A DNA stretch of 7,077 nt, taken from contig CAKVIS010000068.1 of NCBI GenBank assembly GCA_934754415.1, positions 1 to 7,077 of the forward strand, in the 5' to 3' direction. Made by a program: the position numbers and the translations under genes. This document shows, in pieces, positions 1 through 4,568 of the stretch (its first letter is position 1; the number at the start of each line of letters is the position of its first letter). The notes beneath the pieces were generated by a model, which saw only the letters and a list, made by a program, of their open reading frames with translations, was not told the origin of the DNA and searched no databases. Source of the DNA: an uncultured Bulleidia sp. GTDB lineage: Bacteria > Bacillota_I > Bacilli_A > Erysipelotrichales > Erysipelotrichaceae.

Positions 1-64
1 GTATGTCACGCTCTGTGTCACGCTGTATGTCACGCTGTATGTCACGCTGTATGTCACGCTCTGT
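1..64. repeat. 12-base tandem repeat inside the replication gene
   Basis: Five full units follow one another at 5-16, 17-28, 29-40, 41-52 and 53-64, and bases 1-4 fit the end of a sixth. The plus-strand unit is GTCACGCTGTAT (three copies) or GTCACGCTCTGT (two copies). The array keeps the reading frame and encodes alternating IQRD and TERD on the minus strand. A short palindrome, GTCACAAGTGAC, follows at 65-76. It may be a charged linker, or an iteron-like binding array for the encoded initiator, as in lambda O where the origin lies inside the gene. The repeat itself is certain; its role is not. Confidence 0.9.
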
Positions 65-508
65 GTCACAAGTGACATTGTCATCGGTATTAACAGCATT
101 CTTGAGTTTTTCTCTACGTTTTCTTTGTCTCTCTGTAGCTAACGCCTTCTTGTGATCGTCTGACTTTCCATTGTTCTTCCCGACAAATCTTTCGTAATTA
201 TCAATCACAAGAACTCCATCCTCATCTTCGCAAATAAGCCCAATTTCAATGAATAACTCCAAGGCCTTTCCAATCTCATTATCAGTAAAATGTGCTGTAT
301 CACGTTTAATCTTTTCGGTAGTAAATGGAACGGTCTTGATATCGCTTATATGGCTCACCAAAAAGCCATCAACGTTGGCGGTCATGTTAATCAACATTTC
401 AAAGATCACTACATATTTACATCCGTTAGGCTGTGATAACAGCCAATCCATTGCATCTTCCTTAAAAAAGTCAACAGACCTCTTTGTAAAATAATTTTTC
501 TTCTCCAT
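1..508 (-). CDS. Phage replisome organizer, N-terminal part (runs off the left edge)
   Basis: The 169 visible residues resemble the phage replisome organizer N-terminal family of Bacillota phages and integrative elements: a wNTD-like helical/winged domain (about residues 5-110) with the family-like stretches GCKYVVIFEMLI, ALELFIEIGLI and IDNYERFVGK, then a basic segment (TERQRKRREKLK, about 126-136). Such proteins bind the element's origin and recruit helicase or helicase loader. From about residue 148 the protein becomes a tandem tetrapeptide, (I/T)(Q/E)RD, encoded by 12-base repeats, and no stop is reached, so the C-terminal helicase-recruiting part is missing from view. Start: the ATG at 508 has AGAGG seven bases upstream; the in-frame ATG at 514 is too close to it. 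The gene lies downstream of a helix-turn-helix gene on the same strand, with a 163-base leader that contains an opposing promoter and terminator. The family call is from recall of sequence pattern, not a search. Confidence 0.75.
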   Translation of the reverse strand, partial: MEKKNYFTKRSVDFFKEDAMDWLLSQPNGCKYVVIFEMLINMTANVDGFLVSHISDIKTVPFTTEKIKRDTAHFTDNEIGKALELFIEIGLICEDEDGVLVIDNYERFVGKNNGKSDDHKKALATERQRKRREKLKNAVNTDDNVTCDTERDIQRDIQRDIQRDTERDI

Positions 509-515
509 ATTCATT

Positions 516-520
516 CCTCT
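516..520 (-). promoter_or_regulatory. Ribosome binding site that sets the replisome organizer start
   Basis: AGAGG on the minus strand lies seven bases before the ATG at 508 but only about one base before the in-frame ATG at 514. This favours a start at 508. Confidence 0.6.
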
Positions 521-531
521 TTTCTGGATTC

Positions 532-559
532 TTGACCCATCCATAAAATCTGCTAAAAT
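532..559 (+). promoter_or_regulatory. Plus-strand extended -10 promoter, antisense to the replication genes
   Basis: TTGACC at 532-537 and TAAAAT at 554-559 are separated by 16 bases, and TGC directly precedes the -10 (551-553), giving an extended -10 motif. Transcription would start near 566 and run away from the replisome organizer, opposite to every gene in the window. An 11-base inverted repeat brackets the promoter, with one arm on the -35 side and the other at the -10/start side. It would drive a short RNA that ends at the terminator at 631-658. Confidence 0.5.
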
Positions 560-569
560 ATGGATGGGT
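535..569. repeat. 11-base perfect inverted repeat bracketing the antisense promoter
   Basis: The arms 535-545 (ACCCATCCATA) and 559-569 (TATGGATGGGT) are exact reverse complements around a 13-base centre. One arm overlaps the -35 and spacer of the plus-strand promoter, the other its -10 edge and start site. This is a typical operator layout, for which the neighbouring helix-turn-helix protein is a candidate ligand. In the minus-strand replication mRNA it could instead form a hairpin about 15 bases before the Shine-Dalgarno site. Confidence 0.7.
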
Positions 570-600
570 AGGTAGGTAGGTAAGTAGTAGTAGTAGTAGT
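567..600. repeat. Compound microsatellite (GGTA)4 followed by (AGT)6
   Basis: Four perfect GGTA units at 567-582 are followed without a gap by six perfect AGT units at 583-600. The tract lies in the untranslated leader of the replisome organizer and, on the other strand, at the 5' end of the predicted antisense RNA. Such arrays are prone to length change by slippage. Confidence 0.9.
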
Positions 601-630
601 TTTAACTAAACCTAAATACTAATTGCATCT

Positions 631-658
631 GGTGTGCTGTAACACACCTTTTTATTTT
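631..658 (+). terminator. Intrinsic terminator on the plus strand
   Basis: GGTGTG (631-636), a six-base loop and CACACC (643-648) form a GC-rich stem followed by TTTTTATTTT (649-658). On the minus strand the hairpin is preceded, not followed, by the T/A tract, so it does not look like a terminator for the helix-turn-helix gene ending at 672. It therefore points to a plus-strand transcript arriving from the left. Confidence 0.6.
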
Positions 659-671
659 GTGTTGATTTATA

Positions 672-968
672 TCATTTATCTGATTTGGATGCTTCTTGTT
701 TTTCTAATTCATCAGATAACAACTCCGCTAATTGAGTCATGTTTTTAACAAAGTTCTTCTGATCGATAAGAAAGAGAAACTCAGCATAAGCATCAAATCT
801 TGGATTGATTGGATATCTTCCTGGTGTGACCAAGAAAGACACATAGGTGTCAGACTTCCCTAATCTTTTTGCAATGTCCTTTTGCATGATGGTCTTAGGT
901 GTTGTTTCACTCCATTTCTTTCTTAGAAAATCCAAGGAAATATTTCCAATAGACTTTTCTTCTTCCAT
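672..968 (-). CDS. Small helix-turn-helix DNA-binding protein (98 aa)
   Basis: A small protein with a Cro/CI-like helix-turn-helix at about residues 28-47, with QKDIAKRLGKS as the first helix and turn and TYVSFLVT as the probable recognition helix. The N-terminus is acidic and the C-terminus is a charged helical tail rich in Lys and Glu. It is probably a transcriptional regulator of the adjoining mobile element; the target is unknown. The ATG at 968 is chosen because AGGA (977-980) lies eight bases upstream. A TTG at 974 is a possible alternative start, with its own AAAGGA seven bases away, and would add two residues. A perfect palindrome, CGAAATTTCG (993-1002), lies just upstream and could be an operator. 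No clear promoter is visible between this gene and the tRNA terminator; TTGAGT with TATTTG 18 bases on would overlap the terminator stem and is weak. The replisome organizer follows on the same strand after 163 bases. Confidence 0.7.
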   Translation of the reverse strand: MEEEKSIGNISLDFLRKKWSETTPKTIMQKDIAKRLGKSDTYVSFLVTPGRYPINPRFDAYAEFLFLIDQKNFVKNMTQLAELLSDELEKQEASKSDK

Positions 969-976
969 ACTCAATG

Positions 977-980
977 TCCT
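977..980 (-). promoter_or_regulatory. Ribosome binding site of the helix-turn-helix gene
   Basis: AGGA on the minus strand ends eight bases before the ATG at 968. A second purine-rich site, AAAGGA, serves the alternative TTG at 974, so the choice between the two starts is not fully settled. Confidence 0.5.
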
Positions 981-1010
981 TTCCTTTCTTTCCGAAATTT
1001 CGCCAAATAT

Positions 1011-1052
1011 GCAAAAAAAACGGATAAACTCAAGTTATGAGTTTATCCGTTT
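1011..1052 (-). terminator. Rho-independent terminator of the tRNA operon
   Basis: A 15-base-pair stem (1038-1052 with 1018-1032) around a five-base loop is followed on the minus strand by eight T residues (1013-1020). It begins six bases after the CCA end of tRNA-Phe and closes the seven-gene tRNA transcript. Confidence 0.9.
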
Positions 1053-1057
1053 CTTTA

Positions 1058-1133
1058 TGGTGGTTCCAGGGGGAATCGAACCCCCGACACAAGGATTTTC
1101 AGTCCTTTGCTCTACCGACTGAGCTACAGAACC
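1058..1133 (-). tRNA. tRNA-Phe (GAA)
   Basis: 76-nt cloverleaf with encoded CCA. The anticodon loop CTGAAAA sits on the stem AAGGA/TCCTT. The T stem GGGGG/CCCCC is perfect and the acceptor stem contains two wobble pairs at its base. It is the last gene of the tRNA operon, followed directly by the terminator. Its 3' end faces the mobile-element-like genes to the left. Confidence 0.97.
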
Positions 1134-1135
1134 AT

Positions 1136-1212
1136 TGGTTGCGAGGGAAGGATTTGAACCAACGACCTCCGGGTTATGGGCCCGACGAGCTACCAGGCTG
1201 CTCTACCTCGCG
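1136..1212 (-). tRNA. Initiator tRNA-fMet (CAT), structurally unusual
   Basis: 77 nt with encoded CCA. Initiator hallmarks are present: a C1/A72 mismatch at the acceptor end, three consecutive G-C pairs in the anticodon stem (GGG/CCC), an A11-T24 pair and the T-loop TTCAAAT. Two features are abnormal. The anticodon loop reads CCCATAA, so position 33 is C rather than the near-universal U. The T stem GTTGG/CCTTC has U.U mismatches at 50-64 and 51-63. The gene sits where the initiator sits in B. subtilis trnB, between Ser(TGA) and Phe. It may be a degenerating extra copy or a functional divergent initiator; the sequence alone cannot decide. Confidence 0.88.
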
Positions 1213-1235
1213 ATAATAATGGAAATAATTTGTAA

Positions 1236-1326
1236 TGGCGGAGGAACTGGGATTCGAACCCAGGCGCCACTTTCATGACCTGCCGGTTTTCAAGACCGGT
1301 CCCTTCAACCGCTTGGGTATTCCTCC
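1236..1326 (-). tRNA. tRNA-Ser (TGA)
   Basis: 91-nt class II tRNA with a long variable arm and encoded CCA. The anticodon loop CTTGAAA sits on the stem CCGGT/ACCGG. The T stem CTGGG/CCCAG and acceptor stem GGAGGAA/TTCCTCC are perfect, and the discriminator base is G, as expected for serine. Confidence 0.97.
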
Positions 1327-1331
1327 ATAAT

Positions 1332-1408
1332 TGGTGGACCCTGAAGGACTCGAACCTTCGACCGATCGGTTATGAGCCGATAGCTCTAACCAATTGAGCT
1401 AAGGGTCC
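1332..1408 (-). tRNA. tRNA-Ile2 (CAT, lysidine-type)
   Basis: 77-nt cloverleaf with encoded CCA and the anticodon loop CTCATAA. The acceptor GGACCCT/AGGGTCC and the start GGACCCTTAGCTCA resemble Bacillota tRNA-Ile2, whose C34 is converted to lysidine by TilS to read AUA, rather than elongator Met. Its place directly after tRNA-Met and before tRNA-Ser matches the Met-Ile2-Ser order of B. subtilis trnB. The three CAT tRNAs here are told apart by such features, so the Ile identity is inferred. Confidence 0.85.
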
Positions 1409-1437
1409 GGTGCTTCATTTGTCAAAAATTTAAATAA

Positions 1438-1514
1438 TGGTAGCGAGGGTGGGAGTCGAACCCACGACCTACCGGGTATGAACCGATTGCTCTAGCCAAC
1501 TAAGCTACCTCGCC
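1438..1514 (-). tRNA. Elongator tRNA-Met (CAT)
   Basis: 77-nt cloverleaf with encoded CCA and the anticodon loop TTCATAC on the stem ATCGG/CCGGT. The 5' GGCGAGGTAGCTTAG and the GGTTCATACC anticodon arm are typical of Bacillota elongator Met. The T stem GTGGG/CCCAC is perfect. It has no initiator features: the acceptor end is paired as G1-U72. Confidence 0.9.
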
Positions 1515-1518
1515 ATAA

Positions 1519-1595
1519 TGGTCGGGATGGCAGGATTCGAACCTGTGACCCCTTGATCCCAAATCAAGTGCACTACCAAGCTGTGCTACATCCCG
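1519..1595 (-). tRNA. tRNA-Pro (TGG)
   Basis: 77-nt cloverleaf with encoded CCA. The anticodon loop TTTGGGA sits on the perfect stem CTTGA/TCAAG, and the acceptor stem CGGGATG/CATCCCG is perfect. The T stem ACAGG/CCTGC has an A.C mismatch at 49-65, which is a mild irregularity. Confidence 0.95.
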
Positions 1596-1604
1596 TTATA
1601 TAAA

Positions 1605-1681
1605 TGGTGCGCCGAGCAGAAGTCGAATCCGCAACCTTTTGATTCGTAGTCAAATGCTCTATCCAGTTGAGCTATCGGCGC
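1605..1681 (-). tRNA. tRNA-Arg (ACG)
   Basis: 77-nt cloverleaf with encoded CCA. The anticodon loop CTACGAA sits on the stem TTTGA/TCAAA; A34 is normally edited to inosine by TadA, so the tRNA reads CGU, CGC and CGA. The acceptor GCGCCGA/TCGGCGC is perfect. The T stem GCGGA/TCTGC closes with A53-U61 instead of the near-universal G53-C61. It is the first gene of the tRNA operon, about 20 bases after the expected transcription start. Confidence 0.95.
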
Positions 1682-1709
1682 ATTTCTTAACACCATTCGG
1701 TGCTTGACT

Positions 1710-1738
1710 ATAATAACAAACCCCCTAGTTGATTGCAA
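1710..1738 (-). promoter_or_regulatory. SigA-type promoter of the tRNA operon
   Basis: On the minus strand, TTGCAA (1733-1738) and TATTAT (1710-1715) are 17 bases apart, which places the start near 1703. The bases upstream of the -35 (about 1741-1765) are almost pure A/T runs, like an UP element of strong stable-RNA promoters. The short leader contains a small hairpin, CACCGAATGGTG (1691-1702). Confidence 0.75.
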
Positions 1739-1740
1739 GT

Positions 1741-1826
1741 ACTTTTTAAAAAAAGTTTTCAAAAAGTGAAAAGTTAAATTACACTCTGGAAATTGAATTT
1801 CAAATGTAGAACATCCCTTTTCACTT
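1741..1826 (-). terminator. Possible terminator of the potassium operon
   Basis: After the kdpE-like stop, the minus strand contains AAGTGAAAAG (1817-1826) and its exact complement CTTTTCACTT (1764-1773) around 43 bases, followed by a T-rich run down to about 1745. A small palindrome lies inside the loop. The stem is AT-rich and the loop long, so it is a weak candidate, but it is the only one between kdpE and the tRNA promoter. Confidence 0.35.
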
Positions 1827-1841
1827 CTATGAATACGCCTG

Positions 1842-2552
1842 TTATTTTGAATCCTCGTTATCCACCTTTAACATTCGATATCCTATTCCCACATGTGTCT
1901 GAATATAGGATACTGAAGGATCACCCTTTTCCAGTTTCTTGCGCAATGTTGCCATAAATACTCTTAAGGAAGCTATATCACTTTCCCAGTTACTCCCCCA
2001 CACTTTCTGTGTAATATACGTATGCGTAAGAACCTTCCCGACATTATGAGAAAGAAGACATAACAATTTATATTCAATAGGTGTTAAATGTAATTCTTCT
2101 CCCCCCAGATACGCACAACCTGCAGCATAATCTATTTTCAATTTTCCATTTTCAAAAACAGAGCTTTCTTCTTTATTTTCCAGTAAAACCAATCTTCTCT
2201 GTGTCACTCTGATTCTTGCAAGAAGTTCTTCTACAGAAAACGGCTTAGTAAGATAATCATCTGCACCTTCATCCAGAGCCTGAATCTTATCTTCGTCTTC
2301 ACTCCTTGCACTGATTACAATAATCGGTGTATTTGACCAGCTTCTTACATTTTTAATCACTTCAATGCCATCCATATCCGGTAGGCCAAGGTCCAGTAAA
2401 ATGATATCCGGATTATGTGAAGAAGCTTCCATGATGGCATCATGACCATTTTCAGCGGCGATATATTTATAATCATGTGTACGTAAAGTAGTCACAATCA
2501 GATTTCTTACCGGTCTGTCATCTTCCACTACAAGAATTGTTATTTTATTCAT
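1842..2552 (-). CDS. kdpE: KdpE-like response regulator (OmpR family)
   Basis: A 236-residue cytoplasmic transcription factor. The receiver domain (about 3-117) has the acidic pair D11/D12, phospho-acceptor D54 in LLDLGLPD, S81 and K103 in the TKPF motif. The C-terminal winged helix (about 130-230) carries LRVFMATLRKKLE and VGIGYRML, close to the KdpE type (LRVYMAxLRxKLE, TGIGYR). The ATG at 2552 overlaps the end of the kinase gene by eight bases, with GAGGTGA nine bases upstream, so the pair is translationally coupled and the kinase is its likely partner. In classical systems KdpE activates kdpFABC; none is here, and the operon instead begins with Ktr/Trk K+ uptake genes, so autoregulation of this operon is a plausible role. 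The family call is firm; the target is inferred. Confidence 0.9.
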   Translation of the reverse strand: MNKITILVVEDDRPVRNLIVTTLRTHDYKYIAAENGHDAIMEASSHNPDIILLDLGLPDMDGIEVIKNVRSWSNTPIIVISARSEDEDKIQALDEGADDYLTKPFSVEELLARIRVTQRRLVLLENKEESSVFENGKLKIDYAAGCAYLGGEELHLTPIEYKLLCLLSHNVGKVLTHTYITQKVWGSNWESDIASLRVFMATLRKKLEKGDPSVSYIQTHVGIGYRMLKVDNEDSK

Positions 2553-4530
2553 TGATTGTCACCTCACTCAAAGGAAGCGTAAAGCTGAAGATTGCACCAT
2601 GAGGATCATTATCTTCATAATATAAAACTCCACCATGTGCTTCTACAATGGACTTACACAAAGATAATCCCAGCCCCAGACTTCTTCTGCTGTCTGCCAC
2701 TTTCTTTTCACCAGTATAAAACATTTCAAACAGATGTGGTTTCATTTCTTCTTTTACACCAGGGCCATCATCCTTTACGCGTATCAGTGCATATGTATCC
2801 TGCTTTGTTGCCTCAATAAGGATATTCGAACCCTTCGGTGTATATTTCACTGCATTTTCCACCAGATTTAATATCACCTGCATAATTAATCTGGTATCCA
2901 TTCTTGCCAGCAGAATATCATTATTTGGAGCCATGGATATATGATGTTCCTTTCCTTTTCTGCTGACATGTTTCAATACTTCAGATATCACTTCATCCAC
3001 CACCTGATCCGTGAGATTCAGATTTACCTTGTTGTCTTTAAATCTTGTCACAGACAAGAGATTCTCCACTACACTGTTTAGCCATTCCGAGTCATCATAA
3101 ATATCTGTATAAATCTGTTTTCTCATTTCATCATCCAGACAATCATCATGGTATAAAAGCGTATCTGCATTACCGGAAATAGAGGTCAAAGGAGTGCGAA
3201 GATCATGTGATATAGATCTTAACAGATTTGCACGAAGCTGTTCATTATTTGCACGAAGAGCTTCCTGCTCCTTTTCACGTAATATCTGGTTATTGTCTAA
3301 TGCGAGAGCACATTCATTTAAAATAGATAGCAAAATACTGTATTCAAAGGAATCCATGGTTTCGTTCTTTGCCATTGGAATACCCACAACTCCGTATGCC
3401 TTTCCATCTATTCTTATTGCAAGATACAGACATTTGGCATCAGGAAATCTTGTGGTCGTTCTGCCTGCATGCTGCTTATGTTCCAACACCCATGCAGCTA
3501 CTTCTTTTTCACTGTCTTCCAGTAAATCGGTATCCAGTTTCTGATTATGTGTATATAAGTACCCCTTGGCAATATTATCTTCCTGCAAAGCATAGGCTAC
3601 AATGTTTCTTTCAAATAATTTACTCAGCTGAGAACATGTCGTATGCAGTATTTCTTCATCTTCTTTGGCATTTTGCAAGAGCCTGTCAGTGTCAAAAAGA
3701 ATCTGTGTTCTGAATGCAGATTGCGCAGAAAGCTTGGCATGTCCCTTCAGTCTTGACGCAAGTGCTGCTGTTAAAATTGCCGCAATGAGCATGATAATGA
3801 ATGTTACAGGATATCCTGCAGCATACGTTTTAAAAGACAGTCTTGGTTCAGTAAAAAAGAAACCAAATAATACCATACTTGCAATAGATGCAGAAACACC
3901 GCAAAAATACCCTTTTGTTAATACAGAAGTAAGAAGTACACCAAGAATATACACCATGACCGTATTTGTATTCAACATATGTACTTTCTGAAAAAGAATA
4001 CCGATACATGTGCAAACAGATAGGATTCCAAAAGTCAGCGCCGCATCTTTTAATGATGGTAAAGCAGGAGATAAAGATACCTCACGTCTTTTTTTATATC
4101 CGGCAACACGCATACTGTCAGGGCTGACCTGAATTTCCACATTTGGTGAAAGTTCAATCAGCCTTTCCGTCAGTGTACGCTTAAAAAGCAAATGCCTGTT
4201 ATCTGCATTTGCTCTTCCTATCAGTATCTTTGTCACACCGGATAAACGAGCATATTCACTGATCTGCAATGCCACATCATCCCCATGAGTAGTTACAATC
4301 TCCGCGCCAAGCTGTTCAGCAAGAGAAATATGCGCATCAAGTCTCTGTCTGTCCTCTTTAACCAGCATCTTTGAATCAGGGGTCTGCACATACAAAGCGG
4401 TAAATCTTCCATGAACTGATTTTGCCACCTGTTTTGCTGTGCGAATCAGTTTTTCGTTAGAAGGTGAAGAGGAAAGACATACCAGAATATGTTCATGCAT
4501 TTTATTTGTATCGTATACTTCCACCCGCAT
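2545..4530 (-). CDS. kdpD: KdpD-like sensor histidine kinase lacking the N-terminal KdpD domain
   Basis: A 661-residue membrane kinase. In order: a USP-type domain (about 12-136), four membrane spans of the DUF4118 type (about 163-181, 190-204, 207-226, 240-260, with FFFTEPRLSF), a GAF-like domain (about 283-413), HisKA with the phospho-acceptor H442 in SISHDLRTPL, and an ATPase domain with N box N559, D587-x-G-x-G and GLGL near 619-622. Full KdpD is about 890 residues. The missing part is the Walker-A-containing KdpD domain, and no remnant of it lies upstream, so this is an architectural variant rather than a broken gene. The USP domain contains SSS, exactly 20 residues, then FTALY, the SxS-X20-FTAxY motif of c-di-AMP-binding S. 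aureus KdpD. The ATG at 4530 has GGAGG eight bases upstream; a longer reading from a TTG at 4566 has no comparable site. Confidence 0.9.
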   Translation of the reverse strand: MRVEVYDTNKMHEHILVCLSSSPSNEKLIRTAKQVAKSVHGRFTALYVQTPDSKMLVKEDRQRLDAHISLAEQLGAEIVTTHGDDVALQISEYARLSGVTKILIGRANADNRHLLFKRTLTERLIELSPNVEIQVSPDSMRVAGYKKRREVSLSPALPSLKDAALTFGILSVCTCIGILFQKVHMLNTNTVMVYILGVLLTSVLTKGYFCGVSASIASMVLFGFFFTEPRLSFKTYAAGYPVTFIIMLIAAILTAALASRLKGHAKLSAQSAFRTQILFDTDRLLQNAKEDEEILHTTCSQLSKLFERNIVAYALQEDNIAKGYLYTHNQKLDTDLLEDSEKEVAAWVLEHKQHAGRTTTRFPDAKCLYLAIRIDGKAYGVVGIPMAKNETMDSFEYSILLSILNECALALDNNQILREKEQEALRANNEQLRANLLRSISHDLRTPLTSISGNADTLLYHDDCLDDEMRKQIYTDIYDDSEWLNSVVENLLSVTRFKDNKVNLNLTDQVVDEVISEVLKHVSRKGKEHHISMAPNNDILLARMDTRLIMQVILNLVENAVKYTPKGSNILIEATKQDTYALIRVKDDGPGVKEEMKPHLFEMFYTGEKKVADSRRSLGLGLSLCKSIVEAHGGVLYYEDNDPHGAIFSFTLPLSEVTINE

Positions 4531-4538
4531 CTGTTTTA

Positions 4539-4543
4539 CCTCC
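4539..4543 (-). promoter_or_regulatory. Ribosome binding site that sets the kdpD-like start
   Basis: GGAGG on the minus strand is eight bases before the ATG at 4530, in a consensus layout. It argues against the longer TTG start at 4566 and for a 661-residue kinase. Confidence 0.8.
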
Positions 4544-4568
4544 GACAGAACTGTTATAGCACACAAAA

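Larger units (their letters stand above)
566..658 (+). ncRNA. Predicted antisense (counter-transcribed) RNA opposite the replication leader
   Basis: An extended -10 promoter (532-559) and an intrinsic terminator (631-658) on the plus strand delimit a transcript of about 90 nt with no usable reading frame: the ATG at 563-565 region is followed by an early TAG. The RNA is complementary to the untranslated leader between the helix-turn-helix gene and the replisome organizer on the minus strand. The layout matches plasmid copy-control RNAs such as those of pT181 and pIP501, where a short RNA fires from just upstream of rep and away from it. The transcript carries the (GGTA)4(AGT)6 tract near its 5' end. 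Promoter, terminator and position are visible; transcription and function are inferred. Confidence 0.4.

Noticed and set aside
1..76. Short regular repeats suggesting a CRISPR array
   Set aside because: Units are 12 bases, directly abutting with no spacers, in frame within a coding sequence.
249..494. Plus-strand open frame of about 80 codons
   Set aside because: It is a shadow of the replisome organizer on the minus strand, which has a good ribosome site and family-like sequence.
631..648. Terminator for the helix-turn-helix gene on the minus strand
   Set aside because: On that strand the T/A tract precedes the stem and no T run follows it; it fits the plus strand only.
847..1122. Plus-strand open frame of about 90 codons
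   Set aside because: It runs across the helix-turn-helix gene, the tRNA terminator and into tRNA-Phe; no ribosome site supports it.
3194..3991. Several overlapping plus-strand open frames
   Set aside because: All lie opposite the kinase gene, with no ribosome sites and no protein-like composition.
4531..4566. Longer N-terminus for the kinase starting at a TTG
   Set aside because: The ATG at 4530 has a consensus GGAGG eight bases upstream; the extension has no such site.
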